The notes below the pieces were generated by a model that saw nothing but the letters and a program-made list of their open reading frames with translations, was not told the origin of the DNA and made no database searches. 64,000 nt of DNA from Bermanella sp047628755. GTDB lineage: Bacteria; Pseudomonadota; Gammaproteobacteria; Pseudomonadales; Oceanobacteraceae. The first letter of the stretch is position 1; the number at the start of each line of letters is the position of its first letter. The stretch spans positions 4,069-68,068 of the forward strand of contig JBLHVV010000002.1 in assembly GCA_047628755.1 (NCBI GenBank), in the 5' to 3' direction. Shown here one piece after another: positions 43,968-54,347 of the stretch. The position numbers and the translations under genes were made by a program.

Positions 43968-44687
43968 ATGTTCATTTATCTAATTACCTCTATTATAAAT
44001 AGTTATAAAAGCATCTTAAATAATCATTGTATATTTTGCTTAGAACATTCAAAAAATACTATTTGTATTTTATGTTGCGAAGCTCTTCCAAAGCTGAGCA
44101 ACCACTGCAGTAACTGCGCAGAGCCTAATTATCACGGTGAAATATGCGGAAACTGCCTCAAAACACCACCAGAATTTGACCATGTGGTCAGTCCATTTTT
44201 ATATTCTGGACCGATAAAAAAACTTATTATTGCTTTTAAATCAAAAACTAATGCAATAGGCAGTGATTATTTAATTAATACATTAAGCTTACAGCTTTCA
44301 GAATATTCTTATGACTGCATCGTTCCAGTCCCTTATCACTGGAAAAATTTATTAGCCAGAGGGCATAACCCAGTTAGAGAACTGGCTAAAAAATTAAATG
44401 TTAAACTTAATATTGAAATGATAGATGGATTAATTCGAGAGCAATATAAACCAAGTCAAAAAACACTAAAACGTAAACAAAGGTTCCGTAATTTACAGGG
44501 TGCCTTTTCATTAAATATAAAGGTAATAAATATTAAATATAAAAATATTAAAGGTAAAAATATTTTACTAGTAGATGATGTTCTGACAACTGGCGCAACC
44601 TGTAATAGCGCGGCTAGAATATTAAAAAAATCTGGGGCAAAAAGCGTCACAGTGGCTTGCTTGGCTAGAACGCCAGTAAAAACATAA
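43968..44687 (+). CDS. comF: ComF/GntX family phosphoribosyltransferase-like protein
   Basis: 239 aa. An N-terminal zinc-finger-like region with four CxxC pairs (CIFC, CILCC, CSNC, CGNC) is followed by a PRTase fold ending in the PRPP loop NILLVDDVLTTGAT. ComF is needed for DNA uptake in naturally competent bacteria; GntX is its enteric relative, encoded next to bioH. Here it is divergent from the bio/fasciclin side. It is much more AT-rich and Lys/Asn/Ile-rich than its neighbours. Confidence 0.9.
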   Translation: MFIYLITSIINSYKSILNNHCIFCLEHSKNTICILCCEALPKLSNHCSNCAEPNYHGEICGNCLKTPPEFDHVVSPFLYSGPIKKLIIAFKSKTNAIGSDYLINTLSLQLSEYSYDCIVPVPYHWKNLLARGHNPVRELAKKLNVKLNIEMIDGLIREQYKPSQKTLKRKQRFRNLQGAFSLNIKVINIKYKNIKGKNILLVDDVLTTGATCNSAARILKKSGAKSVTVACLARTPVKT

Positions 44688-44792
44688 TTTTGGAAATTGC
44701 AAAAGATTTGGTCGAATATGAGCGAGCGTTGTTAGCACACACAATCCAGCTAAAATCAGCTGATTGATGGTGCATAACATCGCAGTTTTAGG

Positions 44793-47700
44793 TTAATCTT
44801 TGTTATGAGCCTCAAGCTGCTTATTAAGCTCTGTTTCCATGGCTAGTGGTGATTGTGTATTTCTAGCTAATAAGCGATACATAACGGGTACAATGATCAA
44901 GGTGAATACCGTGGAGGCAATAATACCCGTTAGCACCACAATACCAATTACCATGCGAGTTTCTGAACCTGCACCAAAAGATAGAATCAATGGCACAGCA
45001 CCAAAGGCTGTGGTGATGGCAGTCATTAAAATAGGGCGTAACCTGATGGTGGCCGCTTCAATAATAGCTTGCTCAAATTCCATACCTTCGTCCCGCAGCT
45101 GGTTGCAAAACTCAACAATTAAAATACCGTTTTTAGCCGTGAGTCCCACCAGCATGATCAAGCCGATCTGCGAATAAATATTCAGTGACTGGCCAAACAC
45201 ATACAGCCCAGCTAATGCCCCGATCATTGCCATGGGTACGGTGAGCATAATCACTAATGGGTGAATGTAGCTCTCAAACTGTGCAGCTAATACTAAAAAT
45301 ACCACGATCAGTGCCAGTGCAAAGATAAAATAAATAGATTGCCCACTATTCTCTAAGTCTTGTGATTGTCCTTTGTAGCTAATGACAGCCTCAGCAGGCA
45401 AATGTGTTTTAGCTAGGTCGTCCAAATAATCTATGGCTTCACCCAAGGTATAACCGTCGGCTAGGTTGGCTTCCAGTGTGATGGCTCGAATACGATTATA
45501 ACGATTTAGTGTATTAGCATCGGCGCGCTCAGAAATAGTGACTAAATTTGCCAGTGGAATTAGGGCATCGTTGTAACGACTGCGCACATAAATATTTTTC
45601 ATGTCCAGTGGCGTATTTTGCAAGTCACGCTCACCCTCTAGAATCACATCGTATTCTTCACCGCGATCTAGGAATGTGGTCACTCGCCTTGATCCTTGTA
45701 GTGCGGCCAAGGTATTACCAATCTCTTCAGCGCTTACACCTAAGTCAGCAGCACGCTGGGTGTTAATGTTGATCAACACCTGAGGCTTGGTTTCTTTGTA
45801 GTCGTGATCAAGACCCATAAGCTTTGGATTTTCGGTGGCCTTTTCTAGCATAATATCTCGCCACTGGGCCAGCTGTTCATAATTACTGCCACCAATCACA
45901 AATTGAACTGGCTTGCCGATGCCACCACCTAGAGCTTGTCGCATAATGGCAAAAGCGCGCACACCTGCTAAGTCACTTAAGCTTTTGTTAATTTGTCCAA
46001 TTACTTCGTTGGCTGGTGGACGTTCACTCCAATCTTCCAGTACAACAATCACAAAACCGCCAGAATAATCAGAGGTTGAACCAAAGCTCCTTGGCGTGCG
46101 CACTAATAAACGTTTGACTATACCTTGGTCTACCATAGGCATTAAGCGGGTTTCAATTTCATCCATGTAGGCTTTTGAATAATCGTAACTGGAACCCTCG
46201 GGGGCAGAAACTAAAACAAAGAATGCTCCTCGATCTTCCTTCGGAGCAAATTCGGTAGGAATATTATTAAATAGCCATGCACAACTGAGTAGCGCTAAGC
46301 CTAATAATATCAACGCTCGCTTAGGTGAGTTCAATGCCTGAATTAAATACTCTTTATAATGTGCTCGGAGTTTATCCAATTGAGTATTGGTTTTTCTAGT
46401 AAGCACATTTGGTTTTTCGTTAGAGTGTAATAACCGCGAGCACATCATAGGTGAAAGTGATAACGCCACCAGTGATGAAAAGCCCACCGCGGCTGACATG
46501 GCAATGGCAAATTCGGTGAACAGTTTACCCAAGTCCCCTTCTAAAAAGATGATGGGCAGAAACACTGAAATTAGTACCGCAGTGGTGGCTAATATCGCAA
46601 ATGAAACTTGCCTTGCACCCAAGTAAGCTGCAACTAAAGGGGTCTCACCCTGGTCTATACGCCTTTGAATATTTTCTAACATAACAATGGCATCGTCCAC
46701 CACCATACCAATGGCAAGAATTAACGCCAATAGTGTTAATAAATTTATGGTGAATCCTAACATTAGCAAAATAACAAACGTGCCCATAAGCGAAACTGGC
46801 ACAGTAATAGCGGGAACTAAAGTGGCACGCACATTACCTAAAAAAACGTAAATGACCAATATCACGAGTGCCATGGCAATGAATAGAGTTTGGTAAACTT
46901 CTTTAATAGACCTTTCGATAAATACCGAACTGTCATAACTGCGCAATAGCTCCATACCTTGTGGTAAATCTGGATTAATTTTATCTAGCAGGTCTCGCGC
47001 TTTGCGCGCCACATCTAATGTATTAGCGGTACTTTGCTTGGTAATGCCTATGCCTACCATGGGTACGCCGTTACCACTGAATGATTTCCTCTTCTCTTCT
47101 GCGGCTAGTTCCACTCGAGCCACATCACTTAGGCGTACTGGGTAATCAGTGTTGGCGCGAATCACTAATTGTCCCAATTCTTCAGGTGTAGGATATGCAC
47201 GCTCTAGGCGCACAGTAAACTGACGCTGTTCTGACTCAATACTACCAGCTGGCAGTTCAATGTTTTCGCGGCGTAAGGCATCTTCTATATCACCCACTGT
47301 CAATTTACGAGCGGCCAAAGCTTTACGGTCTATCCAGACTCTTAATGCATAATCTAAACCACCACCAACTCGAACACGGGCTACCCCGTCGAGAACACTA
47401 AAGCGGTCTATTAAATATCGGTTGGCATAATCGGTAAGCTCTAATAACCCCATGTTTTCACTCACAAGGTTAAACCACATAATAGTGTCGTCATCGGCCC
47501 CTGCCTTAGTCACTTCCGGTGGGTCAGCTTCGTCGGGTAAATTATCTAATATCCGAGAGACCCGGTCGCGAACATCATTGGCGGCAGCGTCAATGTCGCG
47601 AGTCACATTAAACTCAATGGAAATATCTGAACGGCCATCTTTGCTGGAAGAAACTATATTCTTAATGCCTTCGATACCAGAAATTCTATCTTCAATTACC

Positions 47701-47894
47701 TGGGTAATACGTTGCTCTACAATGGCGGCAGCCGCACCTGTGTAATCTGTGCTGATGCTAACCACTGGGGCATCAATATCTGGATATTCACGCAGAGGTA
47801 ATTTATCAAATGCTAATAAGCCAAAAGCTAAAATAAGTAAGCTAATAACCGAAGCAAGTACTGGCCGTTTAACGGAAAGGTCGGTGATGATCAT
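44793..47894 (-). CDS. RND efflux pump, HAE1 family
   Basis: 1033-aa inner-membrane proton-driven pump with 12 TM helices and two large periplasmic loops. The conserved paired Asp of TM4 is in GMVVDDAIVMLENI; the N-terminal PVLASVISLLI and the TM10-12 block LIVEFCNQLRDEG are typical. It would export toxic compounds through the adaptor encoded just upstream (4-bp overlap). No outer-membrane channel gene is nearby, so a TolC-type protein elsewhere is needed. Substrate unknown. Confidence 0.95.
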   Translation of the reverse strand: MIITDLSVKRPVLASVISLLILAFGLLAFDKLPLREYPDIDAPVVSISTDYTGAAAAIVEQRITQVIEDRISGIEGIKNIVSSSKDGRSDISIEFNVTRDIDAAANDVRDRVSRILDNLPDEADPPEVTKAGADDDTIMWFNLVSENMGLLELTDYANRYLIDRFSVLDGVARVRVGGGLDYALRVWIDRKALAARKLTVGDIEDALRRENIELPAGSIESEQRQFTVRLERAYPTPEELGQLVIRANTDYPVRLSDVARVELAAEEKRKSFSGNGVPMVGIGITKQSTANTLDVARKARDLLDKINPDLPQGMELLRSYDSSVFIERSIKEVYQTLFIAMALVILVIYVFLGNVRATLVPAITVPVSLMGTFVILLMLGFTINLLTLLALILAIGMVVDDAIVMLENIQRRIDQGETPLVAAYLGARQVSFAILATTAVLISVFLPIIFLEGDLGKLFTEFAIAMSAAVGFSSLVALSLSPMMCSRLLHSNEKPNVLTRKTNTQLDKLRAHYKEYLIQALNSPKRALILLGLALLSCAWLFNNIPTEFAPKEDRGAFFVLVSAPEGSSYDYSKAYMDEIETRLMPMVDQGIVKRLLVRTPRSFGSTSDYSGGFVIVVLEDWSERPPANEVIGQINKSLSDLAGVRAFAIMRQALGGGIGKPVQFVIGGSNYEQLAQWRDIMLEKATENPKLMGLDHDYKETKPQVLININTQRAADLGVSAEEIGNTLAALQGSRRVTTFLDRGEEYDVILEGERDLQNTPLDMKNIYVRSRYNDALIPLANLVTISERADANTLNRYNRIRAITLEANLADGYTLGEAIDYLDDLAKTHLPAEAVISYKGQSQDLENSGQSIYFIFALALIVVFLVLAAQFESYIHPLVIMLTVPMAMIGALAGLYVFGQSLNIYSQIGLIMLVGLTAKNGILIVEFCNQLRDEGMEFEQAIIEAATIRLRPILMTAITTAFGAVPLILSFGAGSETRMVIGIVVLTGIIASTVFTLIIVPVMYRLLARNTQSPLAMETELNKQLEAHNKD

Positions 47895-48949
47895 GCGTCA
47901 CCCTTGCGCCAGCTTTCAATTTGCGACTTAACTTTACTGCCAGTTTTTACTTTTAATAAACCCTGCAACACAATTTTATCACCTACCTCTAAACCGCTTA
48001 CTACTTCTACTTGGCCATTTTGGCGAATGCCAATCTCGATAGCTTGCTCACTGACGATCATCTCTGGACTTACTTTATACACTAGATGCTTATTAGCGCG
48101 CATGAACACTGTTTCTTCGGGAAGCATTTTAGTGACCCGTTGCTGGCCAATTAAGTCCAGTGCCAGTAACATACCTGGGCGTAATAAAGCTTCCTCATTC
48201 TGAATATTGGCTCGCACTTTTATGCTGCGGGTATCAGGGTTAACACGAGAATCTAAGGTGACAATTTCACCCTTAAACGTAAGCTCAGGGTAGGCTACAC
48301 TTACCGCATTAATGGTTTGACCCACTTTAATCCGTGGCAGATAGATTTCAGCCAGGTCAAAATCCATTTGTAAATTTGCAACCGAGTCTAAGGTGGTAAT
48401 TTGGTCGCCAGGGGTAAGCAATGCACCGACGCTCACATTGCGCAAACCTAACAAACCATCAAAAGGAGATTTGATCACTCGGTCAGTTAGTTTAGCTTCT
48501 ACTTGAGCAATGCGAGCACGGGCGGTATCGATGGAAGATTGTAAGCGGTCAAGCTCAGATCCAGAGACAGATTTCTGCTTAACCAGGCTCTCAATGCGTT
48601 TATATTCACGCTGTTGTTCGGCTAGTTCAATTTTGGCCACATTAAATTGGGCTAATTCTTCATCGTTGGCAAGGGTCAGCAACACTTGCCCCTTTTTCAC
48701 AAGCTGGCCCTGCTTAAAGGCAATCTTGCTGACTTTTTCGGTAACACTAACCGTTAAAATAACAGACTCTGCTGCCCGAGCACTGCCAAGCGCTTCTAAT
48801 GACTCTATAATCTCACTTTGCTTAACTTCAAATAATACAACCAGAGTATCTGAACGTGGCCTTTGATTGGACTGACTGTCACTGTAGTAGCGCCATATAA
48901 CCGCGATAATTATTATTATAAGAGAGCCATAAGCAAGCTTGCGCAACAT
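47891..48949 (-). CDS. RND periplasmic adaptor (membrane fusion protein)
   Basis: 352 aa with an N-terminal TM anchor (YGSLIIIIIAVIWRYY) and no lipobox. Barrel-sandwich halves (SVTEKVSKIAFKQGQLVKKG and KSPFDGLLGLRNVSVGALL) flank an alpha-hairpin (about 105-160). The C-terminal membrane-proximal domain is present. It overlaps the pump gene by 4 bp and is cotranscribed with it. Confidence 0.94.
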   Translation of the reverse strand: MLRKLAYGSLIIIIIAVIWRYYSDSQSNQRPRSDTLVVLFEVKQSEIIESLEALGSARAAESVILTVSVTEKVSKIAFKQGQLVKKGQVLLTLANDEELAQFNVAKIELAEQQREYKRIESLVKQKSVSGSELDRLQSSIDTARARIAQVEAKLTDRVIKSPFDGLLGLRNVSVGALLTPGDQITTLDSVANLQMDFDLAEIYLPRIKVGQTINAVSVAYPELTFKGEIVTLDSRVNPDTRSIKVRANIQNEEALLRPGMLLALDLIGQQRVTKMLPEETVFMRANKHLVYKVSPEMIVSEQAIEIGIRQNGQVEVVSGLEVGDKIVLQGLLKVKTGSKVKSQIESWRKGDA

Positions 48950-49200
48950 GAGTTAGTCCTAGGTAGATAATAACAAAATTCAAAAATTTATTGAAATATA
49001 GTAGTCCAGTATGATGCTAGAAACGATGATTAGTTTCATCTACAAATAAACATAAACAGTTTAATTAGCTATATAAAGGTAAAAGGATAGGAATGCATCC
49101 ATAATTAAAATAGACAATATGAGTCACCACATCAATTACATAACTCGCAACATCAGAATGAAATCAGTACACTGCACCCATTTATTTAAAGGCCATAATC

Positions 49201-50202
49201 ATGTCTCACGATTACGACAGTCTCACCCCAGATACGGTGCTAAACGCCATAGACTCAATTGTTGATTCCATGGGGATGATTACTAGCGGACATCAACTGG
49301 CTCTTAACAGTTACGAGAATCGTGTTTATCAAGTTGGTGTTGAGGACAACTTAGATTTAATTGCTAAGTTCTACCGCCCTAATCGCTGGTCTAAAGAAGC
49401 CATTCTAGAAGAACATAACTTTAGTCTTGAATGTAAAGAAGACGACTTACCGGTGGTGGCCCCCTTAGTAATAGAAGGAAACACTTTATTTCATTTTGAA
49501 GGCTTTGATTTTGCGTTGTTTCCAAAGCAAGGTGGCTATAGTGGCCAGATTGAAAACTTAGACGATTTTGAACAAATGGGCCGCTTGTTAGGTCGACTTC
49601 ACCAGACTGCCAACTGCATTGAAGTGCATAACCGCATTTCTATTACTCCGCAAACATTTGCAGTAAACAGCCGTAATTATTTACTAGACAATCACTTTAT
49701 AGACGATGGTTTATTGCCTGCGTATGAAAGTCTCAGTTCTGACCTTGTTGATTTAATTCAACAAAAATGGGAACAAGCAAATCCCAAGCTAAAACTTACC
49801 CATGGTGATTTGCATGCCGGTAACTTACTTTGGTCCCCTAGCCAAACTGAAAACTTGCCACATATGGTTGACCTAGATGATTGCGCATTGGCCCCACGTA
49901 TTCAAGATATTTGGATGTTAATGCATGGCGAGAGAGATGAGATGCAAAGTCAGCTGGCTGCCATTGCACGTGGCTATGAACTGTTTTTACCCTTCCCTAC
50001 ACAAGAGCTCATGTTGATTGAAACTTTACGCACCATGCGGTTAATGCATTACAGTGCGTGGCTGGCTAAACGCTGGGAAGACCCAGCTTTTAAACAGGCT
50101 TTCCCTTGGTTTAATACTGGCCGTTATTGGTCAGAGCAAATTTTAATTTTACGTGAACAGTTTTCAGCCATGCAAGAACCTCCATTGGCCCTAGGCTATT
50201 AA
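49201..50202 (+). CDS. srkA: stress response kinase A (YihE family)
   Basis: SrkA is a Ser/Thr protein kinase of the APH-like fold that protects cells in stress. The catalytic loop THGDLHAGNLLW and the metal-binding MVDLDDC are present; the N-terminal NSYENRVYQVG and FYRPNRWS segments are the family signature. 333 aa. It is convergent with mmsB; the gap holds a terminator-like hairpin. Confidence 0.94.
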   Translation: MSHDYDSLTPDTVLNAIDSIVDSMGMITSGHQLALNSYENRVYQVGVEDNLDLIAKFYRPNRWSKEAILEEHNFSLECKEDDLPVVAPLVIEGNTLFHFEGFDFALFPKQGGYSGQIENLDDFEQMGRLLGRLHQTANCIEVHNRISITPQTFAVNSRNYLLDNHFIDDGLLPAYESLSSDLVDLIQQKWEQANPKLKLTHGDLHAGNLLWSPSQTENLPHMVDLDDCALAPRIQDIWMLMHGERDEMQSQLAAIARGYELFLPFPTQELMLIETLRTMRLMHYSAWLAKRWEDPAFKQAFPWFNTGRYWSEQILILREQFSAMQEPPLALGY

Positions 50203-50212
50203 AGATACATTA

Positions 50213-50244
50213 AAAGCCAAAGTTAATTAGAAGATTTTGGCTTT
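50213..50244. terminator. bidirectional terminator-like hairpin between srkA and mmsB
   Basis: A perfect 9-bp stem, AAAGCCAAA (50213-50221) with TTTGGCTTT (50236-50244), has a 14-base loop containing the mmsB stop codon. The T-tract is short, so efficiency is uncertain. Confidence 0.6.
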
Positions 50245-51152
50245 GAATATAACTGCTGAATACTAGAAAAGTCCTTTGCTCCTTTATCTTCGGCTTCTGA
50301 GTTTTTATGCAGGCTAAATAAATTACGCGCAGTCGACCCCATAGGAATAGAAGATCGGCTGGCTAATGATGCTTCAGTGGCCAAGCCTAGATCTTTTAAC
50401 ATTAGGTCTACCATGAATCCACCTTGGTAATCGTTAGAAGCTGGGGCTCCTTTCATAACACCTGGCACTGGATTATATTTTTCTAAACTCCAATTGCAGC
50501 CTGAACTTTTTAACATGATGTCTGACAAGGTTTTAGGGTCTAAGCCATTATCCATTCCTAGCTGAAGCGCTTCTGCTGTGCCCGCCATGTGAATAGCCAA
50601 TAGCATGTTATTGCATACTTTTGCCACCTGACCTGCACCGACTTCGCCGGCTAAAAATATATTTGCGCCCATGGCCTGTAAAACTATTTTAGCAGATTCG
50701 TAATTAGCTTCTGTGCCACCAACCATAAATGCCAACGTGCCTGCCGCTGCCGCTGCAACGCCGCCAGAAACCGGGGCATCTACAAAACAAATACCCGCTT
50801 GCTCTGCTGCCACACCAACATTGCGAGAGTTTTCAGGGGAAATAGTTGAGCAATCTAACACAAGTGCCGTTTTAGGAATGACATGTAATAATGCATCGCT
50901 TCCATTGCTGTTAGCATTGCCAAGGTAAACGCTTTCAACAATGTTACCATTAGGCAGCATGCTTACTACGTAATCGGCCTCTTGAACAGCATCTGCTGCG
51001 GTGTTAACAATGGTGCAGCCAACTTGTTTAGCATAAGCTTGAGCGGCGGGTGAAAGGTCGAATGCACGGACCTCAAATCCGCCCTTCACTAGATTAGCGG
51101 CCATACCCCCGCCCATGTTACCTAAGCCAATAAACGCGACTTTTTTAGCCAT
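50223..51152 (-). CDS. mmsB: 3-hydroxyisobutyrate dehydrogenase
   Basis: Oxidises 3-hydroxyisobutyrate to methylmalonate semialdehyde with NAD+, late in valine breakdown. The NAD-binding GLGNMGGGMAANL is at residues 9-21, the substrate motif is DAPVSGGVAAA, and the catalytic Lys lies in GAGQVAKVCNN. 309 aa. It is the last gene of the catabolic operon. Confidence 0.93.
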   Translation of the reverse strand: MAKKVAFIGLGNMGGGMAANLVKGGFEVRAFDLSPAAQAYAKQVGCTIVNTAADAVQEADYVVSMLPNGNIVESVYLGNANSNGSDALLHVIPKTALVLDCSTISPENSRNVGVAAEQAGICFVDAPVSGGVAAAAAGTLAFMVGGTEANYESAKIVLQAMGANIFLAGEVGAGQVAKVCNNMLLAIHMAGTAEALQLGMDNGLDPKTLSDIMLKSSGCNWSLEKYNPVPGVMKGAPASNDYQGGFMVDLMLKDLGLATEASLASRSSIPMGSTARNLFSLHKNSEAEDKGAKDFSSIQQLYSKPKSSN

Positions 51153-51203
51153 GACACTTCACCTACTATTGTTATTGTTATTGATATTTAGTTAGTATAA
51201 TTC

Positions 51204-52325
51204 TTACATATCCGCCAGTGGATTTTTCGACCACGGGGCTTTGAAAAATGAAGCCACGGCGTCTTCTGTAACGTCACTTAATTGCTTAAACTGCCATTGA
51301 GGATTCTGGTCTTTGTGTACTAACAAAGCCCGAACCCCTTCTGCAAATTCGGTATGGCGTACAATGTTGGTGGCCAACAAGATTTCTTTTTCGAAGACAG
51401 ATTTCAAAGTTAAATCTTTGCATACTTCTAGCTGATGCAATATCCATTTAATGGCTAATGGTGAACCACTTCCAATTCCACCTTTAGCACGAACCATCCA
51501 TTTATCTTCTGAGTCTAAACTCATAAATCTCTGGGCGATGACTTCTGCATTATCACCACTGCAGAGTTGATTAATAATAATTTTATTTTTTTCTAAGTTA
51601 CCTACTGGCATATCGTTCACACTACTGGCATGTTGCTCGGTAAAAAAATTATTCAAAGTATCTTTCGCATTATCACCAACCCAATCTAAGCCTGTAACAA
51701 AGTCCATAACCGTTTGCTTTTTGACATGACTAACCGTGTAGTCGGCTATGCCTACATACACACTATCAGCGCCGTTAATCGAAGCGGCTGTTAATGCTAA
51801 AAATCGACCACACTGACCAGGCATTCTATTTAAAAAGTAACTGCCACCCACATCAGGGAATAATGCAATGGTCACCTCAGGCATGGCGATACGAGTTCTT
51901 TCTGTGGCAACTCTGTATTCACAAGCGGCAAACACACCAAGACCTCCACCCATTACAATACCGTGGCCCCAGACAATGGTTGGCTTATTATAATTATGTA
52001 ATAAATAATCTAAGCGATATTCACATTCAAAAAAGGCTTCGGCGTATTCACATGGACCGCCCGGTTGTTCGATAGAGGAATTTCGCAAAGCCTGAACATC
52101 GCCACCAGCACACAAGGCCTTGTCACCTGCACCTTGAATGAATAATGCCGCTACTTTTTTATCGCTCTGCCACTTTTTAAGTTGGCTGAGCATTCGCTCA
52201 ACCATTTCAAGTGTTAGTGAGTTTAAAGTTTTTTCACTGTTTAACGTCACCAGACCAATTACTTGACCATTTTTAGTGGCCAGTTCTTCGAACAATACGG
52301 AGGCTGTCATCAAATCTTTGTCCAC
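51204..52325 (-). CDS. 3-hydroxyisobutyryl-CoA hydrolase (crotonase family)
   Basis: 373 aa. Frees 3-hydroxyisobutyrate from CoA in valine breakdown. The crotonase core has GHGIVMGGGLGVFAACEYRVA and the HIBCH-type MPEVTIALFPDVGGSYFLNRMPG with its catalytic Glu and Asp. The extra C-terminal third is typical for hydrolases of this group. It starts at GTG 52325, sharing one base with the stop of the enoyl-CoA hydratase gene; an ATG five codons later is possible. Confidence 0.92.
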   Translation of the reverse strand: MDKDLMTASVLFEELATKNGQVIGLVTLNSEKTLNSLTLEMVERMLSQLKKWQSDKKVAALFIQGAGDKALCAGGDVQALRNSSIEQPGGPCEYAEAFFECEYRLDYLLHNYNKPTIVWGHGIVMGGGLGVFAACEYRVATERTRIAMPEVTIALFPDVGGSYFLNRMPGQCGRFLALTAASINGADSVYVGIADYTVSHVKKQTVMDFVTGLDWVGDNAKDTLNNFFTEQHASSVNDMPVGNLEKNKIIINQLCSGDNAEVIAQRFMSLDSEDKWMVRAKGGIGSGSPLAIKWILHQLEVCKDLTLKSVFEKEILLATNIVRHTEFAEGVRALLVHKDQNPQWQFKQLSDVTEDAVASFFKAPWSKNPLADM

Positions 52326-53101
52326 TAGCTATTCTTCCATTCAGGCTTACGTTTTTCTACAAAGGCAGCAACCCCTTCTTTTTGATCATTACTATCCCAA
52401 AGCTTAACAAACAATTCACGTTCTTTTGTATATGCTGAAGCCATGTGACCGCTGCGGGCTTGCATAATTAATTCTTTACAATAGCGTATAGAGGTAGGTG
52501 ATTGCTTTTCAACTTTGGCTGCAAGTTCTAACGCGTGATCCAGTCCAGTTCCAGTGGCAACAACTTCGGATACCAAACCAATTTTCTCAGCTTGTGGTGC
52601 TTTTATGCGCTCGCCTAAAAGAATCATACGCTTTGCCCAGCCTTCGCCAATTAACCAGGACAATTGTTGTGACCCTAAGCCACAAGGTAATAAACCAACA
52701 GATGCTTCAGGCAATGCCATTTGTGCTTGCTGTTCACAAATTCGAACGTCACACGATAACGCCACTTCTAAACCACCACCCATGGCAAAACCTGTAATAG
52801 CAGCAATAGATACACCCTGATAATCTGCCAGCGCTTCGAAAGCACTGCCAAACGCCACCGAAAACTCAAATGACAAACCCTTATCGTTATGATTAAAACG
52901 ATTTAAATCTGCACCTGCGCTAAAGAATTTTTCACTTTCACTGGTCAAAATTAATGAATAGTTTTCTGTGTCTTCATTCAGTTCGCCTATTATCTGTTTA
53001 AAATAGTTTAGACTGTCTGGTGTCCATGTATTGGCAGGTGGATTGTTTAGTGTAACGATCGCCACGTGGCCGCGTTTTTCTAATTTAAGTAAATCACTCA
53101 T
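52325..53101 (-). CDS. enoyl-CoA hydratase
   Basis: 258-aa crotonase fold. The likely role is to hydrate methacrylyl-CoA in valine breakdown. GFAMGGGLEVALSCD and MALPEASVGLLPCGLGSQQL hold the oxyanion glycines and the conserved Glu of the second motif; the usual PGAGGTQ is PCGLGSQ here, a small deviation. Coupled to the hydrolase gene by stop/start overlap. Confidence 0.9.
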   Translation of the reverse strand: MSDLLKLEKRGHVAIVTLNNPPANTWTPDSLNYFKQIIGELNEDTENYSLILTSESEKFFSAGADLNRFNHNDKGLSFEFSVAFGSAFEALADYQGVSIAAITGFAMGGGLEVALSCDVRICEQQAQMALPEASVGLLPCGLGSQQLSWLIGEGWAKRMILLGERIKAPQAEKIGLVSEVVATGTGLDHALELAAKVEKQSPTSIRYCKELIMQARSGHMASAYTKERELFVKLWDSNDQKEGVAAFVEKRKPEWKNS

Positions 53102-53143
53102 CTTGTATCCTTAAATTCTTTGTTTAGTTATTCATAAAAAAGA

Positions 53144-54310
53144 CTAACGAATCGCGTCTATAGCGCCATCTTCAAGAATGCGTCGTGCCACAATTACTCG
53201 CATCACTTCGTTAGTACCTTCTAATATTTGATGTACTCTGGTGTCGCGCATAAACCGTTCAATGGGGTATTCTTTAATATATCCATATCCACCATGAAGC
53301 TGCAACGCTTCATTGCACACATTAAAACCAACGTCGGTAGCAAAGCGTTTTGCCATGGCGCAGTAAGTGGTTTTATCAGGATGGTTGTTGTCTATTTTAC
53401 TTGCTGCTAAGCGAATCATTTGTCTTGCTGCCACCAATTCAGTAACCATATCGGCTAGCTTGAATTGCAAAGCCTGAAAGGCAGCCAATGGCTTACCGAA
53501 TTGTTGTCTCTCTCGCATATATTGCTGCGCATGGTTAAGACAAGCTTGAGCAGCGCCCATAGAGCAGCTAGCAATGTTAATGCGACCGCCATCAAGGCCT
53601 TTCATGGCAATTTTAAACCCTTCACCTTCTGCACCCAATAAACAATCTGCTGGTATTTTTGCATTGTCAAAACTGATGGCTCGAGTGGGTTGCGAATTCC
53701 AGCCCATTTTAGCTTCGTTTTTACCATAGCTAACGCCTTTAAAATTTGCTGGTACTGCAAACGCTGAAATGCCTTTGGCGCCACTTTCTTGAGACCCTGT
53801 ACGCGCCATTACCACTAATACATCGGTGGCGCCCGCACCACTTATAAACATCTTGCTGCCATTAAGGATGTAATAATCGCCGTCTCTTTTGGCTGTGGTT
53901 CTCAGTGCACCGGCATCACTGCCTGCACTAGGTTCGGTAAGACAGTAAGACGCCAGTTTTTCTCCAGCAATTAAATCCGCACACCATTGTTGCTTAATAG
54001 ATTCCGTTCCCCAGCTGGCAATCATCCAACTGGCCATGTTATGAATTGATACAAAAGCCGCCGAAGAAGTGCATCCCATTGCAAGTTCTTCTAAAATAAT
54101 GGTGGTATCTAACCGAGAAAGGTTCATTCCTCCCACACTTTCAGGGCAGTACATTCCCATAAAACCTAATTCACCTGCTTTTTTAAGCATGTCTTTAGGA
54201 AATATTTTTTGTTCGTCCCACTGCGCTGCAAAGGGCGCCATATCACCCGTTGCGAAATTACGTGCAGCGTCCTGAAAGGCCAGCTGATTTTCGTTTAGTG
54301 AAAAATCCAT
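53144..54310 (-). CDS. acyl-CoA dehydrogenase, probably isobutyryl-CoA dehydrogenase
   Basis: 388-aa FAD enzyme. The FAD site YCLTEPSAGSDAG, the helical core and the catalytic Glu region QILEGTNEVMRVIVAR are intact. A position near the C-terminus matches the short/branched-chain group. In this cluster the likely substrate is isobutyryl-CoA (valine) or 2-methylbutyryl-CoA, which is an inference from neighbours. Confidence 0.92.
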   Translation of the reverse strand: MDFSLNENQLAFQDAARNFATGDMAPFAAQWDEQKIFPKDMLKKAGELGFMGMYCPESVGGMNLSRLDTTIILEELAMGCTSSAAFVSIHNMASWMIASWGTESIKQQWCADLIAGEKLASYCLTEPSAGSDAGALRTTAKRDGDYYILNGSKMFISGAGATDVLVVMARTGSQESGAKGISAFAVPANFKGVSYGKNEAKMGWNSQPTRAISFDNAKIPADCLLGAEGEGFKIAMKGLDGGRINIASCSMGAAQACLNHAQQYMRERQQFGKPLAAFQALQFKLADMVTELVAARQMIRLAASKIDNNHPDKTTYCAMAKRFATDVGFNVCNEALQLHGGYGYIKEYPIERFMRDTRVHQILEGTNEVMRVIVARRILEDGAIDAIR

Positions 54311-54347
54311 TATCTATTTCCTTACTGCTTTTTCTTATTATTCATTG

